A stretch of DNA of 64,000 nucleotides from Thauera sp. 2A1 (GTDB taxonomy: Bacteria; Pseudomonadota; Gammaproteobacteria; Burkholderiales; Rhodocyclaceae). This document shows positions 43,998-52,698 of the stretch, piece by piece. The DNA is taken from NCBI RefSeq assembly GCF_009469595.2, contig NZ_SSXV01000019.1, forward strand, positions 33,026 through 97,025. The letters are read 5' to 3'. The notes beneath the pieces were generated by a model that had not been told where the DNA came from, did not search any database, and saw nothing but the letters and a program-made list of their open reading frames with translations. The position numbers were made by a program, and so were the translations under genes. Positions within the stretch are counted from its first letter, which is position 1. Every line of letters begins with the position of its first letter.

Positions 43998-44088
43998 CGA
44001 TGGTCCGGGACTGGGCTGGTTGCGCGGTTGATCGGGCATTTTGCATCGGTTTGCCCGTGCCTGGCTATCGCTCTGCGGGCGCTGTCGC

Positions 44089-44943
44089 TCAGGGGAAGTG
44101 CCAGCCCAGCGCGCGCATCACGTCCAGGAAATCGCCTGCGGGTGGGGCCTGGATCCCCAGCCGTGCGCCCGTTCGCGGGTGGGGCAAGGTCAGCGTGGTG
44201 CACGCCAGCAGCAGCCGGCTGCTGCCGAAGAGTTGCTGGAACAGCCGGTTGTGGCGCCCTTTGCCGTAGGTGGCGTCGCCGACGATGGGATGAGCGATGT
44301 GCTTCAGGTGGCGGCGAAGCTGGTGGCGACGGCCGGTTTCCGGCTCCAGCTCGACGAGCGCGTAACGGCTGCTGGGGTAGCGGTCGACCTGAAGCGGCAG
44401 TTCGGCGGTGGCCAGGCGGCGGTAGCGCGTCAGCGCAGGCTGGACCACCGGTTCAGTCCGTTCCACATCAGCGGCGCTGATCCCGGCGGGCTCGCAGGCG
44501 CTCGAAGCCTCGTCCGCCACGGCAGCCCATGCCGCGTCCGGCGGTTCGATGTCCTCGGGCAGCGGGTTCCGGCCGGGTCGGTGTCCGGCGCCCACGCCGC
44601 GGCTGCGTTCGATGGGGTCGAGGCGGCGCGTCAGGGCATGGTCGATTTCTCCTTCCTCGGGCGGGTGGCCGCGGACGATGGCGAGGTAGCGCTTGCCCAC
44701 CTGGCGGGTCTCGAACAGCGTGGCGAGCCTTGCCGCGGTGTCGCGTTCGAGGGCGAACAGCAGCACGCCCGACGTGCCGCGATCCAGCCGGTGCGCGGGG
44801 AACACGCGCCGCCCGATCTGGTCGCGCAGGAGCTGGACCGCAAAGCGCTCCTCGTGTGCGGCGATCGGGCTGCGATGGACGAGCAGGCCGGATGGCTTGT
44901 GGATGGCGACGAGGTGTTCGTCGCGGTACAGGATGTCGAGCAT
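44089..44943 (-). CDS. RNA pseudouridine synthase, TruC-like, with an insertion
   Basis: 284-aa RluA/TruC-family enzyme that converts uridine to pseudouridine in RNA. The catalytic motif HRLDRGTSGVLLF contains the essential Asp (near residue 54), and the family segments ILYRDEHLVAIHKPSG at the N-terminus and ETGRRHQLRRHLKHIAHPIVGD near residue 210 are typical. TruC (tRNA position 65) is the closest type by the short N-terminus and AHPIVGDATYGKG. About 45 residues rich in Glu, Pro and Ala (around 110-155) interrupt the domain. Its ATG at 44943 is preceded by a 70-bp gap holding the sodB terminator. Confidence 0.85.
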   Translation of the reverse strand: MLDILYRDEHLVAIHKPSGLLVHRSPIAAHEERFAVQLLRDQIGRRVFPAHRLDRGTSGVLLFALERDTAARLATLFETRQVGKRYLAIVRGHPPEEGEIDHALTRRLDPIERSRGVGAGHRPGRNPLPEDIEPPDAAWAAVADEASSACEPAGISAADVERTEPVVQPALTRYRRLATAELPLQVDRYPSSRYALVELEPETGRRHQLRRHLKHIAHPIVGDATYGKGRHNRLFQQLFGSSRLLLACTTLTLPHPRTGARLGIQAPPAGDFLDVMRALGWHFP

Positions 44944-45011
44944 GGCTGGGCAGCGCGGGTGACGAGGCCGGACGACGTCGCTGCAGCGATAACGCCCATG
45001 TCCCGAAAACG

Positions 45012-45041
45012 ACGAAAGCGACCGTTCCCGGTCGCTTTCGT
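45012..45041 (-). terminator. Terminator after sodB
   Basis: ACGAAAGCGACC and GGTCGCTTTCGT form a perfect 12-bp stem with a 6-nt loop, 43 bases downstream of the sodB stop; a short T-rich stretch (CGTTTTCG) follows on the minus strand. Confidence 0.8.
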
Positions 45042-45084
45042 GATGTGCGCCACGCGCTCTACGCGCAGCGCGCCGCAAACGGGA

Positions 45085-45669
45085 TCAGGCGAAGTTCTTC
45101 GCCGCGAAGTCCCAGTTGGCCAGCTTGTCGAGGAAGGTCGCGACGAAGTCCGGACGACGGTTGCGGTAGTCGATGTAATAGGCGTGTTCCCACACGTCGA
45201 TACAGAGCAGCGCCTTGTCGCCGGTGGTCAGCGGGGTGCCGGCGGCGCCCATGTTGACGATGTCGACCGAGCCGTCGGCCTTCTTCACCAGCCAGGTCCA
45301 GCCGGAGCCGAAGTTGCCCACGGCCGAGGCCTGGAAGGCTTTCTTGAAGTCGTCGAACGAGCCCCACTTGGCCTTGATCGCATCGGCCAGCGCGCCGCTG
45401 GGCTCGCCGCCGCCGTTCGGCTTCATGCTGTTCCAGAAGAAGGTGTGGTTCCACACCTGGGCGGAGTTGTTATACACACCGCCGGCGGGCGCCTTCTTGA
45501 CGATGGCTTCGAGGTCGAGGTTCTCGTACTCGGTGCCCTTGATCAGGTTGTTGAGGTTGGTGACGTAGGCCTGGTGATGCTTGCCGTAGTGGAATTCCAG
45601 CGTTTCGGCGGAAATGTGCGGAGCCAGGGCATCCTTGGCGTAAGGCAGGGCGGGAAGGGTGTGTTCCAT
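45085..45669 (-). CDS. sodB: Superoxide dismutase (Fe type)
   Basis: 194-aa cytosolic enzyme that disproportionates superoxide. The metal ligands are His27 region ([12 protein letters not shown]), His74 region ([11 protein letters not shown]), and Asp/His in the C-terminal [10 protein letters not shown] block. [13 protein letters not shown] and the [16 protein letters not shown] patterns point to the iron or cambialistic type of proteobacteria; metal choice cannot be proven from sequence alone. ATG 45669 has GGAGAGACACGC upstream. Flanked by its own candidate promoter upstream and a strong terminator downstream, so monocistronic. Confidence 0.95.
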   Translation of the reverse strand: MEHTLPALPYAKDALAPHISAETLEFHYGKHHQAYVTNLNNLIKGTEYENLDLEAIVKKAPAGGVYNNSAQVWNHTFFWNSMKPNGGGEPSGALADAIKAKWGSFDDFKKAFQASAVGNFGSGWTWLVKKADGSVDIVNMGAAGTPLTTGDKALLCIDVWEHAYYIDYRNRRPDFVATFLDKLANWDFAAKNFA

Positions 45670-45720
45670 GCGTGTCTCTCCTTGTGTAGGTTCTTCGGAG
45701 TTCGTGGGGAAAGCCCGACA

Positions 45721-45750
45721 ATTCTAGTCAGGAATGCGTGCCGATGACAA
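45721..45750 (-). promoter_or_regulatory. Candidate sigma-70 promoter of sodB
   Basis: On the minus strand TTGTCA (45745-45750) and TAGAAT (45721-45726) with an 18-base spacer, 52 bases before the sodB ATG. Good match to consensus for a GC-rich genome, found by eye. Confidence 0.5.
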
Positions 45751-45839
45751 TCCCGGCGCGATAAAGCGTATTTCTGGATCGTGCGATGTGCCGCAGAGAC
45801 ATCTTCGTGCCAGGCCGCGCATGTGGCTGCAGGTCGGCA

Positions 45840-47222
45840 TCAGCGCGAGATCCCGGTGACGCGGGTGGCCAGCCGGCCGTCGGCCAGTTGCAGCTTGAGC
45901 GTGTCGCCCTCGGCCACCTCGGCGATGCTGCGCAGGATGCGTCCGTCGGCGCTGCGGGCGATCGCATATCCGCGTGCCAGCACCGCTTCCGGCGCGAGGT
46001 GCTGCAGGTGGGTAGCGAGGCCTGCAAGGCATTGTTGCTCACGCTGCACTCGTTCCGCGGCGCTGCGATGCAGTCGCGCGGCGAGCATCGACAACCTGTC
46101 GTGTGCCTGGGCGATGACCGGGCGGCCGCTGCGCAGGCGCAGTTTCAACTGGCTCACGTCGTGTGTCGCGCGCTCCAGGCGGCGCGACAGCCCGGCGCGC
46201 AGCTTGTCCTGAAGCATGCTCGTCCGCATCGCAGCCTGTGCGAGCCGCTGGCGTGGATGCACGAGCTGCAGCGCGGCACGGTCGACGCGCTGCGCTGCCA
46301 CTTCGAGCCGCCGCTGCAGGGCGCGCTGCAGCCGTGGCGCGAGATTGGCCAGTTCGAGTCGCGCAGCGTGAAAACCTGCGCTCGCCAGTTCGGCGGCGCC
46401 GGTCGGCGTCGCCGCACGCAAGTCGGCGGCGAAATCGGCGATGGTGAAGTCGGTTTCGTGGCCGACACCGCTCACCACCGGCACCGGGCAGGCGCGGATG
46501 GCCCGCGCCAGCGCCTCGTCGTTGAACGCCCACAGGTCCTCGATGCTCCCGCCGCCGCGTACCAGCAGCACGACATCGATGCCGTCTGCTGCGCAACGCT
46601 CGCCGGCCCGGCGCAAGGCTTCCACCAGCCGGCCGGGCGCCTCGACCCCTTGTACCAGCGCCGGATAGAGGACGACGGGCAGATGCGGCGCGCGTCGCTG
46701 CAGGGCGCTCAACACGTCGCGCAGCGCCGCCGCCGAAGGCGAGGTGACGATGCCAACGCCGCGCGGGAAGCGCGGCAGCGCCCGGCGCGCAGCGGGATCG
46801 AACAGCCCTTCGGCAGCGAGTCTTTCCTTCAGGCGGTTGAAGGCCTCGTACAGGTCGCCGATGCCGGCCGGGCGCAGCGCCTCGATGTTGAGCTGGTAGT
46901 CACCGCGCGCCTCGTACAGGGTGACCAGCGCGCGCGCTTCCACGCGCATGCCGTTCTCCGGGCGAAACGGCAGCAGTTGCGCGCGGTTGCGCCACATCGC
47001 ACAGCGCACCTGCGCATTGGCATCCTTCAGGGTGAAGTAAACATGCCCGGAAGGTGCGCGTACCAGGTTGGAAATCTCGCCGCCGACCCACAGCAGCGGC
47101 AGTGCAGTCTCGAGCGCTTCGCGCGCGAGGCGGTTGAGGGCAGAGACGCTGAGTACGCCGGAACCCGGGTGGCCGGTGCCGGATGGCAGTGGCTCGTGAA
47201 AGTCTTGCGTGATGGGTGGCAT
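45840..47222 (-). CDS. xseA: Exodeoxyribonuclease VII large subunit
   Basis: 460-aa large subunit of exonuclease VII, which degrades single-stranded DNA together with XseB. An OB-fold sits at the N-terminus (LWVGGEISNLVRAPSGHVYFTLKD, about residues 44-67). The catalytic domain contains GIVTSPSAAALRDVLSAL, VVLLVRGGGSIEDLWAFNDE and PVVSGVGHETDFTIADFAADLRAATPTGAAEL, followed by a long coiled-coil region (about 290-410). ATG 47222 was taken as start; an ATG at 47261 would add 13 unconserved residues. Divergent from the exbB operon. Confidence 0.94.
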   Translation of the reverse strand: MPPITQDFHEPLPSGTGHPGSGVLSVSALNRLAREALETALPLLWVGGEISNLVRAPSGHVYFTLKDANAQVRCAMWRNRAQLLPFRPENGMRVEARALVTLYEARGDYQLNIEALRPAGIGDLYEAFNRLKERLAAEGLFDPAARRALPRFPRGVGIVTSPSAAALRDVLSALQRRAPHLPVVLYPALVQGVEAPGRLVEALRRAGERCAADGIDVVLLVRGGGSIEDLWAFNDEALARAIRACPVPVVSGVGHETDFTIADFAADLRAATPTGAAELASAGFHAARLELANLAPRLQRALQRRLEVAAQRVDRAALQLVHPRQRLAQAAMRTSMLQDKLRAGLSRRLERATHDVSQLKLRLRSGRPVIAQAHDRLSMLAARLHRSAAERVQREQQCLAGLATHLQHLAPEAVLARGYAIARSADGRILRSIAEVAEGDTLKLQLADGRLATRVTGISR

Positions 47223-47504
47223 GGGGGCGGATTGTAGCGGAATCCACAGCGTCCGCTTCATGTCAAGCCCCGGTCGCAAGTCCTTGATGGATCAAGGGTG
47301 TTTTTTCAAGTTATTGTTTTATATGAATAAAATCATTGCACAATTTTGCATCGGAGTGTCGGACGGCCCACCGATACAGGCTTTTGACCAAACATCCCGA
47401 AATTGCACACAAACTTATCCACAGCTTCTGTGGATTGCTGCGGCCTTGCTCACTGAGGACGGCGGCGCTAGAGTTTCGCCTTTTCCCGCAGGAGGTTCCT
47501 CGGC
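47223..47504. other. AT-rich intergenic region between xseA and exbB
   Basis: 282 bases, clearly richer in A+T than its surroundings. It holds a small hairpin followed by six T (47282-47311: CCTTGA-TGGA-TCAAGG), a sequence with partial resemblance to a Fur box (47322-47340, about 11 of 19 positions by eye), and an inverted pair ATCCACAG-CTT-CTGTGGAT around a perfect DnaA-box word TTATCCACA (47415-47423). Promoters of both flanking genes are expected here. Confidence 0.5.
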
Positions 47505-48113
47505 GTGTTCGCGATCATTCAGGCCGTCGGCTGGCCGATCTGGCCCTTGCTGCTGACCTCGGTCATCGCTCTCGCGCTGATCATCGAACGCTCCATGTCC
47601 TTGCGCAGCCGTCGGGTGGTGCCCGACGGGCTGCTCGACAAGGTGCTGGCCGACCTTCGCGAGCATGGTGTGTCACAGGCCATGGCCGAGCGGGTCGACG
47701 CCCACTCACCTCTCGGCCGCGTGCTCGCAGCCGGCTTGCGCAACGTGAACAGCTCGCGCGAGGTCATGAAGGAAGCGATCGAGGAAACCGGCCGCGCCGT
47801 CGTGCATGAACTCGAGCGCTACCTCACCACGCTGGGCACGATCGCATCGATCAGCCCGCTGCTCGGCCTCTTCGGCACCATCGTCGGCATGATCGACATC
47901 TTCGCCTCGCAGGGAACCAGCGGCGCCAATCCGGCCCAGCTCGCACAGGGCATCTCCATCGCCTTGTACACGACCGGCCTGGGTCTCATCATCGCCATCC
48001 CGTCGATGATCTTCTGGCGCCATTTCCGTGCGCTCATCGACAGCTTCGTGATCGACATGGAGCAGCAGGCGATCAAGCTCGTCGAGGTCGCCCACGGCGA
48101 CCGTCGCGGCTGA
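47505..48113 (+). CDS. exbB: ExbB/TolQ/MotA-family proton channel protein
   Basis: 202-aa inner-membrane subunit. Three membrane helices are present (PIWPLLLTSVIALALIIE near the N-terminus; LGTIASISPLLGLFGTIVGMI and IALYTTGLGLIIAIPSMIFW in the second half). With ExbD it harvests the proton gradient and energises TonB-dependent outer-membrane uptake. GTG 47505 is the start, with a near-perfect AGGAGG site seven bases upstream. The exbD gene follows after 5 bp. ExbB rather than TolQ is inferred because the partner is ExbD-like and no tol-pal genes follow. Confidence 0.9.
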   Translation: MFAIIQAVGWPIWPLLLTSVIALALIIERSMSLRSRRVVPDGLLDKVLADLREHGVSQAMAERVDAHSPLGRVLAAGLRNVNSSREVMKEAIEETGRAVVHELERYLTTLGTIASISPLLGLFGTIVGMIDIFASQGTSGANPAQLAQGISIALYTTGLGLIIAIPSMIFWRHFRALIDSFVIDMEQQAIKLVEVAHGDRRG

Positions 48114-48118
48114 GGGCG

Positions 48119-48547
48119 ATGGAAATGAACTTTCGCCGCGGGGCGCGCAGCGAGGAGCCGGAGATCAACCTGATCCCGCTCATTGACGTCGTGCTGGTGA
48201 TCATCATCTTCCTGATGCTGACGACGACCTTTTCCAAGGTGTCGGGCCTGGAGATCAACCTGCCTACCGGCGACGCGGCCGAAACCGAGACGGTGCCCAA
48301 CGAGATCAACGTCGCGATCAATGCCGCGGGGGACGTGCTCGTGAACCGTCAGGCGGTAGGCGAGCGCAGCATCGAGGCGCTGGCCGCCGCGCTGGGCAAG
48401 GCCGTGCCGGCAGGGCGTGACGACCCGGTCGTGGTCATCAACGCCGACGCCAAGGCTGCGCATCAGAGCGTCGTGAACGTGATGCAGGCGGCGCAACGCG
48501 CCGGGCTCGCACACATCACGTTCGCCACCCAGACGCCCGCCCGCTGA
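48119..48547 (+). CDS. exbD: ExbD/TolR-family biopolymer transport protein
   Basis: 142-aa protein with one N-terminal helix containing the proton-path Asp (EINLIPLIDVVLVIIIFLML, Asp near residue 23) and a periplasmic domain. It forms the ion-driven complex with ExbB that powers TonB. No tonB is in the window. ATG 48119, two codons before a second Met. It lies directly upstream of lpxK, an arrangement common in this group, where lipid A synthesis and outer-membrane energisation share a transcript. Confidence 0.9.
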   Translation: MEMNFRRGARSEEPEINLIPLIDVVLVIIIFLMLTTTFSKVSGLEINLPTGDAAETETVPNEINVAINAAGDVLVNRQAVGERSIEALAAALGKAVPAGRDDPVVVINADAKAAHQSVVNVMQAAQRAGLAHITFATQTPAR

Positions 48548-48555
48548 GGCTCCGC

Positions 48556-49569
48556 ATGGCCTCTCGGGCGCCCGCCTGGTGGCAGGACCGCGGCCTGGCC
48601 GCCGTCCTCCTGCGTCCCCTGTCGGTCCTGTTCGGTCTCATTGCCTGGCTGCGGCGGTGGCTCCATCGGTGCGGCGTCCTGCGCGTCGAGCGCCTTGCGG
48701 TGCCGGTCGTGGTGGTGGGCAACATCGCGGTTGGCGGCAGCGGCAAGACGCCGGTCGTCGCCTGGCTGGTGGAGCGACTGAGAGAGGCGGGCCATCGCCC
48801 GGGTATCGTCAGCCGCGGCTACGGCGGCAAGGTGGAGGGCGTGGCGATGGTGCCGCGCGATGGCGACCCCGACATCTACGGCGACGAACCCGTGCTGCTG
48901 GCCAGGCTGACCGGCTGCCCCGTCGCCGTTGGCAGGGACCGGCCGGGCGCGGCGCGGGAATTGTTGCGGATGAGCCCGCACTGTGACGTCCTCATTGCGG
49001 ACGACGGCATGCAGCATTACCCGCTGGGACGCGACATCGAGGTGGCGGTGGTCGATGAGGCGGTGCTCGGCAACCGCTGGCTGCTGCCTGCCGGACCGTT
49101 GCGCGAACCGTTGTCGCGGCTCAGGGAGGTGGATGTCGTCATCGCCCACGGCCAGATGTCCGCTGCGCTTGCGAGCTTGCTGGAGGGGCAAGCCGTCTTT
49201 TCGATGAAGCTGATGGGCGGTCGCCTGCGCGCGCTGCGCGATCCCGCCCGCGAGCTCGATGCCGGCACGCTGCGCGGCCGGCCCGTCCATGCGGTGGCAG
49301 GGATTGGCCGGCCGCAGCGCTTCTTCGACCAGCTCGGCGCGCTCGGGCTCGACGTCGTGCCGCACGCATTTCCCGATCACCACCGCTTCGTGGCGACCGA
49401 TCTCGCGTTTCCGGCGGGCGAGCCCATCGTGATGACGAGCAAGGATGCGGTAAAATGCGCAGCCTTTGCGCCGGACGACTGCTGGGAGTTCCCTGTCAGC
49501 GCCCAGATCGATCCGGGCGCTGCCGAACGCATCGTGGAGAAGCTCAAGAATGGACCCCCGGCTGCTTGA
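48556..49569 (+). CDS. lpxK: Tetraacyldisaccharide 4'-kinase LpxK
   Basis: 337-aa membrane-associated kinase that phosphorylates the lipid A precursor at the 4' position. The P-loop region [21 protein letters not shown] (about residues 55-75) is the family's Walker A, followed by [30 protein letters not shown] and [21 protein letters not shown]; the DDGMQ acids are catalytic. There is an N-terminal hydrophobic anchor ([20 protein letters not shown]). Starts 8 bp after exbD and overlaps the next gene by 20 bp. Confidence 0.95.
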   Translation: MASRAPAWWQDRGLAAVLLRPLSVLFGLIAWLRRWLHRCGVLRVERLAVPVVVVGNIAVGGSGKTPVVAWLVERLREAGHRPGIVSRGYGGKVEGVAMVPRDGDPDIYGDEPVLLARLTGCPVAVGRDRPGAARELLRMSPHCDVLIADDGMQHYPLGRDIEVAVVDEAVLGNRWLLPAGPLREPLSRLREVDVVIAHGQMSAALASLLEGQAVFSMKLMGGRLRALRDPARELDAGTLRGRPVHAVAGIGRPQRFFDQLGALGLDVVPHAFPDHHRFVATDLAFPAGEPIVMTSKDAVKCAAFAPDDCWEFPVSAQIDPGAAERIVEKLKNGPPAA

Positions 49570-49744
49570 AATCCTCGTCTGCCCGCTGTGCAAGGGCCCG
49601 CTGGACTACCTGAAGGACAAGCAGGAGCTGGTGTGCAAGGCGGACCGCCTGGCCTTCCCGATCCGCGATGGCATCCCGGTGATGCTCGAGGACGACGCGC
49701 GCGCGATGAGCGCCGAGGAAGTCGACGCGCTGCGCAGGGCCTGA
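49550..49744 (+). CDS. ycaR: Trm112/YcaR family small protein
   Basis: 64-aa protein of the Trm112 family (YcaR in enterics), encoded between lpxK and kdsB as in many proteobacteria. It begins [20 protein letters not shown] with a CPLC zinc-ribbon half; the second half [19 protein letters not shown] has only one further Cys, as usual for bacterial members. Eukaryotic and archaeal Trm112 activates methyltransferases; the bacterial role is unclear. ATG 49550 lies inside the end of lpxK in another frame, so translation is coupled. Confidence 0.92.
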   Translation: MDPRLLEILVCPLCKGPLDYLKDKQELVCKADRLAFPIRDGIPVMLEDDARAMSAEEVDALRRA

Positions 49745-49746
49745 TC

Positions 49747-50526
49747 ATGCCGGCGCCGGTGCCATTTCGCATCGTCATCCCGGCCCGCTACGCGTCCACC
49801 CGCCTGCCTGCCAAGCCGCTTGCCGACATCGCCGGTCGGCCGATGATCGTGCGCGTGCTGGAGCGCGTCCTCGCCTCGGGTGCGGACGAAGTCTGGGTGG
49901 CGACGGATCACGAAGAGGTGCGCGCTGCGGTCGAGGCCGCCGACGGCCTGGTCGTGATGACGCGGCCCGATCATCCCAGCGGCACCGACCGGCTGGCCGA
50001 GGTTGCGCATGCACTGGGCTGGAACGACGACGACATCGTCGTCAATGTGCAGGGCGACGAGCCGCTGATCGATCCCGTGGTTGTGTGTGCTGTCGCGCAG
50101 GCACTTGCCGCCGATGACGAAGCCGCCATCGCGACGGCGGCGCACCCGCTGGGTTCGGCCGAGGACGCGTTCAATCCCAACGTGGTCAAGGTCGTGTGCG
50201 ACGCGGACCAGCGCGCGCTTTATTTCTCGCGCGCGCCCATCCCCTGGGCGCGCGACGCCTGGGCGCAGGCGCGGCACGCCCTGCCCGCCGGGCTGCCGAT
50301 GCTGCGCCATGTCGGCCTCTATGCATACAGGGTGTCCTTCCTGCGGCGTTACGCCGGCCTTGCACCGTCTCCGCTGGAGCATTGGGAGGCGCTCGAGCAG
50401 TTGCGCGTGCTCTGGCATGGCTATCGCATCCGCGTACTCGAACTCCAGCATGAGCCGGCGGCCGGGGTGGACACCATCGAGGATCTCGAGCGCGTGAGGG
50501 CCATCTTCGCGGCCGGAGGGGCGTGA
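49747..50526 (+). CDS. kdsB: CMP-KDO synthetase (3-deoxy-manno-octulosonate cytidylyltransferase)
   Basis: 259-aa cytosolic enzyme that activates KDO with CTP for inner-core lipopolysaccharide. The N-terminal nucleotide motif [17 protein letters not shown], then [33 protein letters not shown] and the C-terminal [15 protein letters not shown] are all diagnostic. ATG 49747 is 2 bp after the ycaR stop codon. Part of the run exbB-exbD-lpxK-ycaR-kdsB, linking lipid A and core assembly. Confidence 0.96.
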   Translation: MPAPVPFRIVIPARYASTRLPAKPLADIAGRPMIVRVLERVLASGADEVWVATDHEEVRAAVEAADGLVVMTRPDHPSGTDRLAEVAHALGWNDDDIVVNVQGDEPLIDPVVVCAVAQALAADDEAAIATAAHPLGSAEDAFNPNVVKVVCDADQRALYFSRAPIPWARDAWAQARHALPAGLPMLRHVGLYAYRVSFLRRYAGLAPSPLEHWEALEQLRVLWHGYRIRVLELQHEPAAGVDTIEDLERVRAIFAAGGA

Positions 50527-50633
50527 TCGCACTGCTGGTGGGGGTTTACCGGCCGGAGCTAGTCGGTTAAGTTTCGGCCATTGTTGATGACAAAGTGGAC
50601 CACGCAAGTGGCCGATAATCCGTGAGGGGGTAG

Positions 50634-51290
<657 letters not shown>

Positions 51291-51308
51291 GCGCACGCAG
51301 GCTGAACG

Positions 51309-51352
51309 GCGCGGCCGGCATCCCGAGCGAGGGGCCGGCCGCGTTCTTTTTT
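51309..51352 (+). terminator. Rho-independent terminator after adk
   Basis: GCGGCCGG (51311-51318) pairs with CCGGCCGC (51335-51342) and is followed by GTTCTTTTTT. Confidence 0.85.
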
Positions 51353-51407
51353 GGCATGGGTCTTTCGTGGCGGGCGTCGGAAATTCAGCTCGCAAGGCAG
51401 GGGGGCG

Positions 51408-52661
51408 ATGAATCTGCTCTATGCGCAATCCGGCGGCGTGACTGCCGTCATCAATGCGACGGCGGCGGCGGTGATCGGCGCCGCGCGCGAGCATCCCGGG
51501 CGGATCGGCACGGTGCTCGCGGCGCGCGGCGGCATTCTCGGCGCGCTGGCGGAGGATCTCGTCGATACGCGCGTACTGCAGGCGGACGAGCTCGCGCGCC
51601 TCGCGCGCACGCCGGGCGGCGCATTCGGCTCGTGCCGCTTCGATCTGCCGGACGAGGCGTCGAATCCGCGCCTTTACGATCGCCTCTTCGCGGTGCTGGC
51701 GGCACATGACATCGGCGGCGTGCTGTACAACGGCGGGAACGGGTCGATGGATCTCGTTGCCCGCCTGTCCGCCGCCGCGCGCCGGCGTGGCCATCCGCTC
51801 GTCACTGTGGGCGTGCCCAAAACGGTGGACAACGACATCGTCGGCACCGACTGCTGCCCCGGGTTCGGCTCGGCAGCCAAATATGTCGCCACTGCGATGC
51901 GCGAGGCGGGGCTGGACATCGCCTCGATGGTGAGCCGCAAGGGCAGCGTCTTCGTGCTCGAGGTGATGGGGCGCAACACCGGCTGGCTGGCTGCGGCTAC
52001 CGCGCTGGCCAGCGATGGCGATCGCGACATGCCGCCGCACATTGTGCTGGTTCCCGAGGTGCCTTTCATTGAGGACGTCTTCCTCGCCCGCGTACGTGAG
52101 GTGGTCGAGCGGCTCGGCTACTGCACCGTGACAGTTTCTGAGGGCATCCGCGGGGCCGACGGCATCATCCTGATGGAGAAGTCGCACGACCAGGCCGGCC
52201 ATGTGCAACTGGGCGGAGCGGGGCTGGCCGTCGCGCGCCGGATCAACGCCCGCCTCGGCTACAAATTCCATTGGGCGATCCCCGATTACCTGCAGCGTGC
52301 GGCTGCGCACTGGGCATCGGCAACAGACCACGCGCAGGCGATGGCGCTGGGGCGGGCGGCGGTGGACTACGCACTCGCGGGACACGACGGCATGATGCCG
52401 GCGGTTCGGCGCCTTGCCGACGCTCCTTATGCCTGGGACGTGGTGCCGGTCCAGGCGGCGACGATTGCCAATCTCGAGCGCAGCTTGCCTGCCGGGTTCA
52501 TTGCCGATGACGGGTTGCATGTCACCGCGGCTGCATGCGGCTTCATCCGGCCTTTGATCCATGGAGAACTGCCGGTGACGACGGTGGCCGGTCTACCCGA
52601 TCACCGCCCTTTGCGCCTGCCGCTGATCGACAAGCGCCTGCCGCCGTGGGACGAGACCTGA
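51408..52661 (+). CDS. pfp: 6-phosphofructokinase, probably pyrophosphate-dependent
   Basis: 417-aa phosphofructokinase of glycolysis. The substrate motif PKTVDNDIVGTD (about residues 139-150) contains the catalytic Asp and the Lys that marks pyrophosphate-dependent enzymes (Gly in E. coli PfkA). In contrast, the nucleotide loop reads GGNGSMD, with Gly at the position usually Asp in PPi enzymes and Asn where both types have Asp. The phosphoryl donor is therefore likely PPi but not certain. MGRNTGWLAAATALAS and SEGIRGADG are family marks. ATG 51408 follows AGGGGGGCG. Downstream ggt starts 37 bp later. Confidence 0.85.
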   Translation: MNLLYAQSGGVTAVINATAAAVIGAAREHPGRIGTVLAARGGILGALAEDLVDTRVLQADELARLARTPGGAFGSCRFDLPDEASNPRLYDRLFAVLAAHDIGGVLYNGGNGSMDLVARLSAAARRRGHPLVTVGVPKTVDNDIVGTDCCPGFGSAAKYVATAMREAGLDIASMVSRKGSVFVLEVMGRNTGWLAAATALASDGDRDMPPHIVLVPEVPFIEDVFLARVREVVERLGYCTVTVSEGIRGADGIILMEKSHDQAGHVQLGGAGLAVARRINARLGYKFHWAIPDYLQRAAAHWASATDHAQAMALGRAAVDYALAGHDGMMPAVRRLADAPYAWDVVPVQAATIANLERSLPAGFIADDGLHVTAAACGFIRPLIHGELPVTTVAGLPDHRPLRLPLIDKRLPPWDET

Positions 52662-52698
52662 GCCCTGGCGACCGCGCCTCCGCGAGGAGGCGTGTGCC

